IMG/VR virus record: IMGVR_UViG_3300003323_000465
Coordinates: 1 to 64,000 of that record
Reading direction: 5' to 3' (one strand)
DNA from: a virus
Length of the DNA stretch: 64,000 nucleotides
Positions 50,907 to 58,081 of the stretch are shown here, piece by piece. The notes beneath the pieces were generated by a model. It ran no database searches. It saw only the letters and a list, made by a program, of their open reading frames with translations, and was not told the origin of the DNA. Numbering within the stretch: the first letter of the stretch is position 1; each line of letters opens with the position of its first letter. Position numbers and translations under genes: made by a program.

Positions 50907-51110
50907 ATGGGCTATTATGCTAATTACGTTTATAAACCTGATACCCCTACTCCATATACCCTATTTGCTGTTGAGTATCTAGAGGGTGAAGAAGAGTTTA
51001 GGTATGATATAATGACTTTAGAACACGGGATTATTACAGCTATTAAGATAGATAAAGCATTTTACGAACAACTTAAATCAGAATTAAATGCCAAAATTCA
51101 AGATCCTTAA
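50907..51110 (+). CDS. Small acidic protein
   Basis: The 67-residue protein is acidic and beta-rich with many Tyr. It overlaps the next gene by 23 bases. Confidence 0.5.
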   Translation: MGYYANYVYKPDTPTPYTLFAVEYLEGEEEFRYDIMTLEHGIITAIKIDKAFYEQLKSELNAKIQDP

Positions 51111-51279
51111 AACAGACGGACATACAGGAGACGAATCTCTTTACATGGTAGTAGATAGCCCTGCGGATGCTCAGGAATATTTCAGGAAGTGGGGTGATTA
51201 TATCTTCACTGCCACCCAGATTACAGATGAAGAATACGAAACACTTAAATCTCAATTAGATGAATCTAAAAGTAATTAA
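51088..51279 (+). CDS. Small acidic protein in overlapping chain
   Basis: The 63-residue protein is acidic and mixed. Its last 20 bases also encode the start of the next gene in another frame (51260-51279). Confidence 0.5.
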   Translation: MPKFKILKTDGHTGDESLYMVVDSPADAQEYFRKWGDYIFTATQITDEEYETLKSQLDESKSN

Positions 51280-51454
51280 TTGGGGCCATATAGAAAATGA
51301 GATTGAATGGCTTAGGTATTCTGCTGAAGGAACGGGTGAACATAAGGATATAATTAAAACATATATTGACTGTATACACAATCTCATACTATCTTCAATC
51401 CGAGAACATAACGAACCATCTAAAAACGAATCAAATGAATCTGAAGGTAATTGA
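51260..51454 (+). CDS. MNLKVI-type small protein 1
   Basis: The 64-residue protein starts MNLKVINWGHIENEIEWL. The gene at 51435 starts with the same six residues and a similar helix, so they look like paralogues. Overlaps of 20 bases join it to both neighbours. Confidence 0.5.
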   Translation: MNLKVINWGHIENEIEWLRYSAEGTGEHKDIIKTYIDCIHNLILSSIREHNEPSKNESNESEGN

Positions 51455-51722
51455 CTTAGATTGGTTGGAAGAGAAACTGCGGATGTATACTCATGCAGGG
51501 GAGTTTGGGATTATAGTTTCCGATCATACTGCCCTAGTCCTAGCCGAAGTAATCTCCCAAACAAAGCCTATTATCCCTCATATAGACAGTGCATATGATG
51601 CTGGATATGAACAGGGGGTAGATGAAGTACTGAAGGATTATGCTTATGTTCCCCTTTCTTTCAACCCTTCACCTTACGAACAAGCTCTCTTAAACTTTAA
51701 AAAAGAAAACGGATATGAGTAA
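51435..51722 (+). CDS. MNLKVI-type small protein 2
   Basis: The start at 51435 (MNLKVIDLDWLEEKL) is preferred to an earlier in-frame ATG at 51366, by similarity to the gene at 51260 and by the conserved 20-base overlap. The 95-residue protein is acidic and helical. Unknown. Confidence 0.55.
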   Translation: MNLKVIDLDWLEEKLRMYTHAGEFGIIVSDHTALVLAEVISQTKPIIPHIDSAYDAGYEQGVDEVLKDYAYVPLSFNPSPYEQALLNFKKENGYE

Positions 51723-52002
51723 AATACCTGATTACAAACAATTTCTTGCTGAAGAATGTGGATATGCAGATGGTAATGATATGATAGCAATAGAACTAAA
51801 TGGTATGGATGTATGTGATGCTATGAGGAAGTATGGAGAATTAGTACGGAATATAACCCTTAAATGGGCTGCTGCTAATGCTAATTTAATAGATGAAATA
51901 TCCGGGGAAGTAATATCTTCCTTGAGCGACAATGTTTGTGAATTTGTAGTTAATGAATCCTCCATCCTCTCCGGCATCAATCACCCAGACTTACACATAT
52001 GA
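51715..52002 (+). CDS. Small acidic helical protein
   Basis: The 95-residue protein is helical and acidic with four Cys. It overlaps its neighbours by eight and four bases. Confidence 0.5.
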   Translation: MSKIPDYKQFLAEECGYADGNDMIAIELNGMDVCDAMRKYGELVRNITLKWAAANANLIDEISGEVISSLSDNVCEFVVNESSILSGINHPDLHI

Positions 52003-52271
52003 AAGTACTTCCAGAAAAATTCACCCTTAAAGGCTTCGACTACCACCAACTAAACCGCTCTGCCAAAGCAGCTATCTACGAGGTCACTTCTGGCTCTACA
52101 CACATATGCTACGAGGTAATACGGGTTACTATACAGCCAGAAAGGGTTATTACAGGACATATAACAGAAGAAGGGGAATATTACCCTGGTACTGCTACAT
52201 GGGGAACTAATGGGTTTACCTGTAATACTAGGGAAAGAGCAGAAGAGATATTTAACGAATTAAACCAATAA
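51999..52271 (+). CDS. Unknown small protein
   Basis: The 90-residue protein is beta-rich in the middle (HICYEVIRVTIQPERVI). Starts by ATGA overlap. Confidence 0.5.
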   Translation: MKVLPEKFTLKGFDYHQLNRSAKAAIYEVTSGSTHICYEVIRVTIQPERVITGHITEEGEYYPGTATWGTNGFTCNTRERAEEIFNELNQ

Positions 52272-52273
52272 CC

Positions 52274-52531
52274 ATGAAACTACGAACTAAAAAAGAGTAC
52301 TTTGAAGAAACTGCTGTAGCCCGGGCTTATGCAAGAAAGGCAGCTGAACAAGTGCCTAAACGAGAACCTTTAGCCCGGCAATATAGGGATAGGGAGGATA
52401 GAATATGGACTAAATCAACTGATGGGCTATACTATCACCAGCAGTATATACTTACATCTGCAGAAATAAGTACTATGAATTTAGTAGGTAGTATTAAGCC
52501 ATTGGAAGATTATAATGAAGATGACTTTTAA
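52274..52531 (+). CDS. Basic small protein
   Basis: The 85-residue protein has a Lys/Arg-rich first half (ARAYARKAAEQVPKREP) that could bind nucleic acid. The codons for ARA contain the palindromic AGCCCGGGCT word. Confidence 0.5.
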   Translation: MKLRTKKEYFEETAVARAYARKAAEQVPKREPLARQYRDREDRIWTKSTDGLYYHQQYILTSAEISTMNLVGSIKPLEDYNEDDF

Positions 52532-52561
52532 ATTTATTACTCACTACACAATAACAAACTA

Positions 52562-52768
52562 ATGCAATTATTTGGACTATACACAAAGAAAGAAATTATA
52601 AAGCTACTAAAAGAAGCCCATTATCACGGCTGGTTATGTAAGGATGATAGCTCTAATGGGGACAAATATTATCCCAATCCTCCTGCTTCCGATACAACAG
52701 ATGAAGAACTGCAAGACTGGTACTTTAAACAGTTCTTAGAATATTCTCCTTATTCACCCTTTAATTAA
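52562..52768 (+). CDS. Small aromatic acidic protein
   Basis: The 68-residue protein is rich in Tyr, Trp and Asp. Unknown. Confidence 0.5.
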   Translation: MQLFGLYTKKEIIKLLKEAHYHGWLCKDDSSNGDKYYPNPPASDTTDEELQDWYFKQFLEYSPYSPFN

Positions 52769-52773
52769 CTAAC

Positions 52774-52920
52774 ATGAATCCCTTTACCGTCCTCCGGGCT
52801 ATATACTACGCCTTATTTGAGGTAACAGATGTATACGGCACTTATATGTATTTGGATAATCTGGGAGAAAAAGACTTCTCCTGCAGGGTTATGTTATGGA
52901 TATTAGATAAAAGATTATAA
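52774..52920 (+). CDS. Small protein
   Basis: A 48-residue frame starts five bases after the previous stop. It is mixed, with VLRAIYYALFEV at the start. Operon spacing supports it. Confidence 0.5.
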   Translation: MNPFTVLRAIYYALFEVTDVYGTYMYLDNLGEKDFSCRVMLWILDKRL

Positions 52921-52931
52921 AATATATACTT

Positions 52932-53210
52932 ATGGCAAAGTTTAGGAAAAAACCAGTAGTAATTGAAGCAATTCAATATAATGGCAATAATGGATTTGAG
53001 CTGAGTAAATGGTCAAATAATGTTATTATAGAAAGCCCCGTTTTGGAACCAACAGAGGATAATAAATCAGGAGAGTATGTTCAGATAAAAACATTAGAAG
53101 GTATTATGATAGGTATAGTAGGGGATTGGATTATTAAAGGTATTAATGGAGAATTCTATCCTTGTAAACCAGATATATTTGAAAAAACTTACGAACCCAT
53201 AAACGAATAA
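52932..53210 (+). CDS. Conserved phage protein of the GDWIIKG type
   Basis: The 92-residue protein starts MAKFRKKPVVIEAIQY and ends in GDWIIKGINGEFYPCKPDIF. This pattern is extremely common in phages of many hosts, yet its function is not known to me. Confidence 0.75.
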   Translation: MAKFRKKPVVIEAIQYNGNNGFELSKWSNNVIIESPVLEPTEDNKSGEYVQIKTLEGIMIGIVGDWIIKGINGEFYPCKPDIFEKTYEPINE

Positions 53211-53212
53211 CT

Positions 53213-53374
53213 ATGAAAAAGAAAGAAAAACTTAGCCCATCAGGTAAGACTAAGCAAGAGATCTTAGATAAGATTGAACAATGTTTAGATGAAATAGAGA
53301 TGTTTAAGGCGGATATACAAGCCACAGAAGCCCAAATAGTAGAACTGGAAATAGAGTTAGATAGACTTCTTTAA
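53213..53374 (+). CDS. Small coiled-coil protein
   Basis: A 53-residue frame starts two bases after the previous stop. The first 12 residues are basic; the rest is a regular Leu/Ile heptad coil ending LDRLL. Confidence 0.6.
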   Translation: MKKKEKLSPSGKTKQEILDKIEQCLDEIEMFKADIQATEAQIVELEIELDRLL

Positions 53375-53382
53375 AAAATAAC

Positions 53383-53390
53383 TATCTTTG
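53383..53390 (+). promoter_or_regulatory. Possible host-type promoter before a short terminator
   Basis: TATCTTTG fits the -7 element; no convincing TTTG lies about 20 bases upstream. A terminator follows 30 bases downstream, so the product would be a very short RNA or an attenuated leader. Confidence 0.35.
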
Positions 53391-53419
53391 CAGTAATGTT
53401 TAACAAGGTACTGTCGATC

Positions 53420-53452
53420 TCCGGCCTCTTTCCAGTCGCCGGATTTTCTTTT
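53420..53452 (+). terminator. Rho-independent terminator
   Basis: TCCGGC (53420-53425) pairs with GCCGGA (53438-53443), followed by TTTTCTTTT. It ends the first part of the rightward early block. Confidence 0.8.
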
Positions 53453-53471
53453 AACACTTAAAAACTAATAT

Positions 53472-53630
53472 ATGGGCTTATTTAACTCTAAAAAGAAGAA
53501 AGAACCAGAAATATCTGAAGAACCCAAAGAAGAACTAAAACCCAAAGATTGGTTAGATAGGACAGAGAAAGAAAGAATAAAGGCTGATCAGGAGGCTACA
53601 GAGAAATTTAAACAAAAACATAAAAAATGA
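53472..53630 (+). CDS. Small highly charged protein
   Basis: A 52-residue frame begins MGLFNSKKKKEPE and is almost entirely Lys and Glu. It overlaps the next gene as ATGA. Likely disordered or helical. Confidence 0.55.
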   Translation: MGLFNSKKKKEPEISEEPKEELKPKDWLDRTEKERIKADQEATEKFKQKHKK

Positions 53631-53800
53631 TGCTAATCTATAAGAAAGTAATTAAAGACACCAAAAGACTGGATTTACCATTAACCCTTACCTACGAACA
53701 ATTCCATAAGCTCCCGCAAGCAGATAAGAATTACTATGTATTGGTAGATGGGCATTTCTATACCACCCTCCCATCAAAGGGGATAAAGGTGAAAACTTAA
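53627..53800 (+). CDS. Small protein
   Basis: A 57-residue frame (or 56 from the second ATG) is basic and Tyr-rich. Its position after a four-base overlap supports it. Confidence 0.5.
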   Translation: MMLIYKKVIKDTKRLDLPLTLTYEQFHKLPQADKNYYVLVDGHFYTTLPSKGIKVKT

Positions 53801-53861
53801 TCGTACCTGATACGCTTACGCTCAGCGCACCCATTCAGGGCTTTTTCTACCCTCAGCATTA

Positions 53862-53891
53862 GTTGGGGGTATTTTATTTAGCTTACCTTTG
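53862..53891 (+). promoter_or_regulatory. Host-type promoter
   Basis: GTTG (53862-53865), 18 bases, TACCTTTG (53884-53891); the ATG at 53923 lies about 30 bases downstream. Confidence 0.6.
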
Positions 53892-53922
53892 TAATATTAA
53901 TTCAAACATAAAACAAACAAAC

Positions 53923-54201
53923 ATGAAATCAAGTATCAAAATTGCAGTAAATTCAGAATGTAAACCCGTAATTGAAGTGATTCAGATTGAATCTGATGAT
54001 GTAAGGGATACATTAATTAAGAAATGGAAAGAGTCTTTAGGGTATGTTTCTAATTGGGCTAAAATTGAGTTTGTAGATCCTAATGGGGAAGGAGTAAGGT
54101 TCCATTTAACTCCTGTCACTGTTGAGGAAATGGAGCATGAAAAATGGTTAATGGAAGGTAGAGTAACTCTCTTTAATGAGGAGACAGAATCTAGTCTCTA
54201 A
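53923..54201 (+). CDS. Small acidic protein
   Basis: From 53923 (MKSSIKIAVNSE) the protein has 92 residues, acidic and mixed; the longer frame from 53863 would include the promoter. A possible terminator follows. It is expressed alone, just before the replication region. Confidence 0.55.
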   Translation: MKSSIKIAVNSECKPVIEVIQIESDDVRDTLIKKWKESLGYVSNWAKIEFVDPNGEGVRFHLTPVTVEEMEHEKWLMEGRVTLFNEETESSL

Positions 54202-54225
54202 TATCCCTATTTCTAAATTAACAGG

Positions 54226-54254
54226 TCCCTGGCTACGGCTGGGGATTTTTTTTT
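54226..54254 (+). terminator. Rho-independent terminator with long T run
   Basis: TCCC (54226-54229) pairs with GGGA (54242-54245), followed by nine T residues. The stem is short but the tract is strong. Confidence 0.55.
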
Positions 54255-54259
54255 GAATG

Positions 54260-54830
54260 TCGCGCCGAAGGCAGCGAACAACTACGCTCAGATCCCACCA
54301 ACCCATATAATATTAGTTATTTGTTAATATTTAGTTAATTGGATTAGGGTTAAGTCTAAGCGTAAGCGAAAAAAAACTATCCAAGAAAACTGTATTTAGT
54401 ATCCCGTACTTTCAGCCCCCTAGCTATATTTAAATTTAAAGTAACCCATATAGCAGCTTTATAGGGTTAAAACGAAGTGAAAATTATTACTAGTAGGTTA
54501 TTAGTAAGGTTAAAACTGGCTATTCAGCTAAAATATATTACCCTCCTTCTAGCTGCTTTCTGGGATATTTTTTCACCCTTCGGGTTCAGTTTAACCCTTA
54601 AAATATACTAATATAGTAAGTGATTATAGGGTTAGAATTATAGCTGTATATAATAAGATAAGAAAGAAGCTAGATGGCACTTTTTCAGCACTTTTTTTCA
54701 TTGTAATTATATATATATCAATAAATTAGATCTAAAAATAAGCCATTTTCATCGTACCTGTGGGAGTATCAATCGTACCTGTGGGAGTATCAATCGTACC
54801 TGTGGGAGTACGATCTGTAATTAAATTTGG
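54260..54830. other. Candidate replication origin, gene-free AT-rich region
   Basis: No gene fits in this stretch. It has TAGGGTTA words at 54345, 54462 and 54627 and an inverted copy at 54591, an AT-rich zone with TATATATATA near 54708, small hairpins such as ACCCTTCGGGT near 54574, and three 21-base repeats at its right end. It lies directly before a RepL-like gene. This layout is that of an iteron plasmid origin. Confidence 0.6.
54751..54813 (+). repeat. Three tandem 21-bp iterons
   Basis: ATCGTACCTGTGGGAGT begins at 54751, 54772 and 54793, a period of exactly 21 bases or two helix turns, with TATCA as spacer. The third copy runs into GTACGA, an inverse of TCGTAC. A partial copy ATCGTACCTG lies at 53812. 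Confidence 0.9.
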
Positions 54831-54857
54831 TTATTAAATACATTTTACCTACCTTTG
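54826..54857 (+). promoter_or_regulatory. Host-type promoter of the initiator gene
   Basis: TTTG (54826-54829), 20 bases, TACCTTTG (54850-54857). The -33 box starts 13 bases after the iterons, so a protein bound to them could repress the gene. Confidence 0.75.
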
Positions 54858-54886
54858 TATCTATTGAAAATGAACATATCCCGCCG

Positions 54887-55678
54887 ATGAAAAGAAAACT
54901 TTTAGGAGAGAAATTTACTGTAGATCATGCAGAAGAAGTATTATCTAAGGATAATCCAGATTTTACAGGACAAGCCTTCAGAAAAAAGATAACAGAACCC
55001 CTATTTTACAAAAGGTATCTCACAGATCTTTGTATGCTCCATGGGCTATCCCCTATTGACCGGGTAGTGCTTGACTATATATGTTGTTGTATGGACAATC
55101 TGAATTCTGCCAGACTGGATAAAGATTTCTATGGTAAAGTAAAGAGAGAAACGGATATAGGAGAGCAAACCACTAAAAATAGCATTCATAAATTAAAGAA
55201 GGCTGGCATTTTATTTAATTCTGCAGATAATGCCAAATGCAAATATTATGTTAATCCTAATTACGCGGCTAAGGCTAACTTCCATGATTTATGCAAAATA
55301 GTCACTAGAATCGAATATTCTGATGATAAATCTACTGCTATTGTTACAGAATTTATTCCAAATTCCGGCAATGGTCGTCCTATGAGGATAGAAGAATACG
55401 AATGGACCAAATCAGGCATTGATACAAAATCATTCTATAGGATGATGGGCGCTAAGGATAATGAGGATAGGGAATATGTTTATTATGAACTAGAAGTATC
55501 AAAAGAAAAGGGTTCCGTGTTGGAAAGGATGTCTGCTGCTCTTGATAGAAAACCAGAAGAATATAATAAATTAAACAATAGATTAATTCAATTGAATACC
55601 CTAACAGGGATGATAAATAATAGAGATAGCATTGAGGATATTAAAAAATTATTTAGGCCCAGAGATCCTAACAATTAA
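54887..55678 (+). CDS. RepL-like replication initiator with winged helix
   Basis: I start at 54887 (MKRKLLGEKFTVD), because the longer frame from 54827 would cross the promoter. The 263-residue protein has a winged-helix region: LSPIDRVVLDYICC, then DIGEQTTKNSIHKLKKAGIL, then KYYVNPNYAAKA, a pattern seen in plasmid RepL and related initiators. With iterons and AT-rich DNA just upstream, an initiator that also controls its own promoter is likely. A plain regulator remains possible. Confidence 0.65.
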   Translation: MKRKLLGEKFTVDHAEEVLSKDNPDFTGQAFRKKITEPLFYKRYLTDLCMLHGLSPIDRVVLDYICCCMDNLNSARLDKDFYGKVKRETDIGEQTTKNSIHKLKKAGILFNSADNAKCKYYVNPNYAAKANFHDLCKIVTRIEYSDDKSTAIVTEFIPNSGNGRPMRIEEYEWTKSGIDTKSFYRMMGAKDNEDREYVYYELEVSKEKGSVLERMSAALDRKPEEYNKLNNRLIQLNTLTGMINNRDSIEDIKKLFRPRDPNN

Positions 55679-55679
55679 A

Positions 55680-55711
55680 TTTGCTAATTAGAAAAATAAC
55701 CTCTACCTTTA
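55680..55711 (+). promoter_or_regulatory. Host-type promoter
   Basis: TTTG (55680-55683) in TTTGCTAATTAG, 20 bases, TACCTTTA (55704-55711); the ATG at 55726 is 14 bases on. Confidence 0.8.
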
Positions 55712-55725
55712 CATAAATCTATACC

Positions 55726-56199
55726 ATGAATAAATATTTTGCTAAATATCTTCCTGTAGAAGGAGGAGTATTTTTCACTAATGCCTTAAATTCTGAGGGG
55801 GTCATAGGACAAGAAGGGTTACAGGATGTTTTTTTTCAAAAGAAGAAACTATTCCTTTGTTCAAGAGATTGGGAATATGGAGATAATGTAATACATATCA
55901 AAACCTTTAAAAAGACGACCATAAGTCCCGCTTTCATAAATAAGTATTTACACAAAATGGGATATAATGATGATGAAAATTGGGTGAAAGTAATAGGCGA
56001 AATTTCCCCCAATGCCACATGGGTAAAAGAAGGGGATGAGTTCACAGAAGAACAACTAGGTATATATACTGATGATACATTATCTAGTATGGTTGAATTT
56101 GTGCCTTATAATTGTATTCCTGAAGATAATTGGAACGATTTAGGATCTCCTGATATTATAATAGGCATCCTTTGCCCAACCTGCAAAACCTTTCACTAA
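55726..56199 (+). CDS. Unknown soluble protein
   Basis: The 157-residue protein has a beta-rich start, a Trp-containing acidic middle, and a final CPTCKTFH that could bind zinc. It opens a unit with a metallophosphoesterase. Unknown. Confidence 0.55.
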   Translation: MNKYFAKYLPVEGGVFFTNALNSEGVIGQEGLQDVFFQKKKLFLCSRDWEYGDNVIHIKTFKKTTISPAFINKYLHKMGYNDDENWVKVIGEISPNATWVKEGDEFTEEQLGIYTDDTLSSMVEFVPYNCIPEDNWNDLGSPDIIIGILCPTCKTFH

Positions 56200-56208
56200 A
56201 CTTATACC

Positions 56209-56877
56209 ATGAAAATAGTACACATTTCCGACACTCACGGCCTACATTGCTATGTCAAACCAATCCCCTGCGACCTGATTATTCATACTGGAGATTTTTC
56301 CGACATCGGAGAGGAAGAAGAAGTCCTTGATTTCTTTGATTGGTTTAATTGTTATCCGGCTAAGTATAAAGTAGTTATTGCAGGGAATCATGATAGATGT
56401 TTTGACAGAACATTATTTGATAATATTATACCTGAATTTGTAATAGATCAAGTAGTTAACTTTGTTGAATTATCACAAGGATGTAACTTCTATCTTGAAA
56501 ACGGCGGCTGTGAGATTGAAGGGATAAAGATATGGGGCAGTCCTGTTACTCCTACCTTCGGTAAAGGATGGGCCTTTAATGTGGATAGGGGGCTACCAAT
56601 TGGTAATATATGGTCTGCTATTCCTCCAGATACAGACATTCTTCTCACTCATGGTCCGGCATATGATATGCTAGATGAATTAGAATACGGAGAAAAAGTA
56701 GGGTGTAAGGACCTTGCTAATTTCATAAATAACAACAGGATTAAATATCATTTAACTGGACATATACATTCAGGATATGGCCTCATGTACTCCGACCATA
56801 CTCTTATTTCAAATGCTGCCATCTGCAACGAACAATACGAGCCAGTAAACAAACCTATCATCATTCAATATAAATAA
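56209..56877 (+). CDS. Calcineurin-like metallophosphoesterase
   Basis: The 222-residue protein has the motif series ISDTH (Asp8, His10), IHTGDF, AGNHDR, LTHGPA and LTGHIHSG, giving the full set of metal ligands. It resembles small single-domain phosphoesterases acting on nucleotides or phosphoproteins and differs from the larger one at 26854. Breakdown of a host signal nucleotide is an attractive idea given the nearby anti-defence gene, but the substrate is unknown. Confidence 0.85.
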   Translation: MKIVHISDTHGLHCYVKPIPCDLIIHTGDFSDIGEEEEVLDFFDWFNCYPAKYKVVIAGNHDRCFDRTLFDNIIPEFVIDQVVNFVELSQGCNFYLENGGCEIEGIKIWGSPVTPTFGKGWAFNVDRGLPIGNIWSAIPPDTDILLTHGPAYDMLDELEYGEKVGCKDLANFINNNRIKYHLTGHIHSGYGLMYSDHTLISNAAICNEQYEPVNKPIIIQYK

Positions 56878-56880
56878 ATC

Positions 56881-57171
56881 ATGACTGATCCAGCTATATC
56901 TTTTGAAACTTACGACTTAGCCATATCTAAGGGCTACCATGAAGAGGTGTTTGATGAGAACTTTAAGGTATCCACAACTCAATCAGAGCTACAACGCTGG
57001 CTACGAGATCATAAACGCATTGTAATGTTCGTCCAGCCCAAAGGCATGAAATACCATTGGACTATTTATTTGGATGATTTTAAGAATGGAGAGCATGGAT
57101 ATACATTACATGAGAAATGGGAAGAGGCTATGGAGGAAGGATTGAAAACGGCTTTAAATCTAATCCCATGA
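56881..57171 (+). CDS. Unknown small protein
   Basis: The 96-residue protein is mixed, with Trp residues and an acidic end. It overlaps the SLOG gene as ATGA. Confidence 0.5.
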   Translation: MTDPAISFETYDLAISKGYHEEVFDENFKVSTTQSELQRWLRDHKRIVMFVQPKGMKYHWTIYLDDFKNGEHGYTLHEKWEEAMEEGLKTALNLIP

Positions 57172-57533
57172 TTGTAGCTATTGTAGGCACTAGAGCCTAT
57201 ACTAATCAACAACATGTATGGGATATGATGAACATCATAGTTCAAAAATATCCTAATGTAATATTTATCTCGGGGGATTGCGATACGGGCCCCGATCATT
57301 ATGCCCTTGAATATTGTAAGCAAAATGGGATTGATATTATTATATGTGGCGCAGGATGGATTAAATATGGGAAAGCAGGAGGCTCTATAAGGAACAAGAG
57401 GATAGCAGAGCAAATGGATGTAGGGGTAGCATTTTGGGATAAGAAATCTCCTGGTACTAGAAGTTTTATTGATGCAGCTAAGGCAGTCGGCAAATTAGAT
57501 AAAGTATTCATTTACGATTTACTACCTTTGTAA
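57168..57533 (+). CDS. SLOG-family nucleotide-binding protein
   Basis: From 57168 the 121-residue protein reads IVAIVGTRAYTN, then FISGDCDTGPDHYALEYC, then GAGWIKYGKAGGSIRN and VAFWDKKSPGTRSFIDAA. This is the Rossmann-like SLOG fold of the YpsA/DUF2493 type, which binds nucleotides or nucleotide signals. It is placed before the Acb2-like gene. It may sense or degrade a signal ligand. Confidence 0.78.
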   Translation: MIVAIVGTRAYTNQQHVWDMMNIIVQKYPNVIFISGDCDTGPDHYALEYCKQNGIDIIICGAGWIKYGKAGGSIRNKRIAEQMDVGVAFWDKKSPGTRSFIDAAKAVGKLDKVFIYDLLPL

Positions 57534-57544
57534 AAAATAAAACT

Positions 57545-57760
57545 ATGTCTGAATTAACATTAGGAGAAAAAAGAGTACGCACTTCCTTCAATCCATCCGC
57601 CATCAGCATTGTGGATACTATCAAACAAAAGGTAGCAGAATTGATTAATATTTGTGAAAGTATTAAAACGCCTAACAATGTTCGTGAGGCATCTGTGGCT
57701 CAAACTGAATTTGAATCAGCTGCTCATTGGGCTGTAAAAGCAGCTACTTCGGGTTTGTAA
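57545..57760 (+). CDS. Acb2/Tad1-like anti-defence sponge
   Basis: The 71-residue protein is two helices with the pattern GEKRVRTSFNPS, VDTIKQKVAELINICE and AQTEFESAAHWAVKAAT. This matches my knowledge of the Acb2/Tad1 hairpin domain, whose members form hexamers that trap cyclic nucleotide signals of CBASS and Thoeris immunity. The length (about 70-90) and basic N-terminus also fit. The call rests on pattern recognition without a search. Ligand preference cannot be read. Confidence 0.68.
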   Translation: MSELTLGEKRVRTSFNPSAISIVDTIKQKVAELINICESIKTPNNVREASVAQTEFESAAHWAVKAATSGL

Positions 57761-57978
57761 TTAAATAATAGCTTGGTCTTTGGTGTTTGGAACACCCGAA
57801 GTTGAGGACGCTCAACCGCTGTCAAGAAGTGCGTTCGAATCGCAGCCCGGCGCTGAGTTTTGGTCATGTTTTCTGCGGAATCGTTTTGTATGGATAATCA
57901 GCAAACGACATTCTACCGTCTTTGATAAACTTGGCAAGTGTATGAGAAACTGGCGTAACCAGTAAGTATTATACCTCC
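57746..57978 (+). ncRNA. Candidate structured non-coding RNA
   Basis: From the end of the Acb2-like gene to the terminator no good gene is seen, but hairpins follow one another: ACTTCGGGT with ACCCGAAGT, GGTGTT-TGG-AACACC, GTTGAG-GACG-CTCAAC, TGCG-TTCGAAT-CGCA, ACTT-GGC-AAGT, and ACTGG-CGTAA-CCAGT. A 61-residue frame covers part of it but has unlikely composition. The TTCGAAT loop looks like a tRNA T-loop, yet no cloverleaf forms. It ends in a rho-independent terminator, as a stable RNA would. Confidence 0.5.
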
Positions 57979-58006
57979 GGCCCTACTTAAAACGTGGGGC
58001 CTTTTT
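57979..58006 (+). terminator. Rho-independent terminator
   Basis: GGCCC (57979-57983) pairs with GGGCC (57997-58001), followed by TTTTT. A promoter starts 14 bases later. Confidence 0.8.
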
Positions 58007-58019
58007 ATTTAAAATAAAT

Positions 58020-58050
58020 TTTGCTAATTGGAAAATAAGTATTAACTTCA
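58020..58050 (+). promoter_or_regulatory. Host-type promoter
   Basis: TTTG (58020-58023) in TTTTGCTAATTGG, 19 bases, TAACTTCA (58043-58050). Confidence 0.7.
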
Positions 58051-58081
58051 CATCCATCACCTTATACCTAATTCCTTTACC

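Noticed and set aside
54751-54813. CRISPR array
   Set aside because: The three repeats are directly adjacent with a fixed 21-base period and have no unique spacers; they are iterons.
57781-57860. tRNA gene on the plus strand around TTCGAAT
   Set aside because: Stems form locally but not as a cloverleaf; the seven bases after the T-arm have no 5-prime partner at the right distance.
57780-57965. 61-residue open frame after the Acb2-like gene
   Set aside because: It covers consecutive perfect hairpins and a T-loop-like motif, and its composition (Arg, Trp, Cys) is unlike neighbouring genes.
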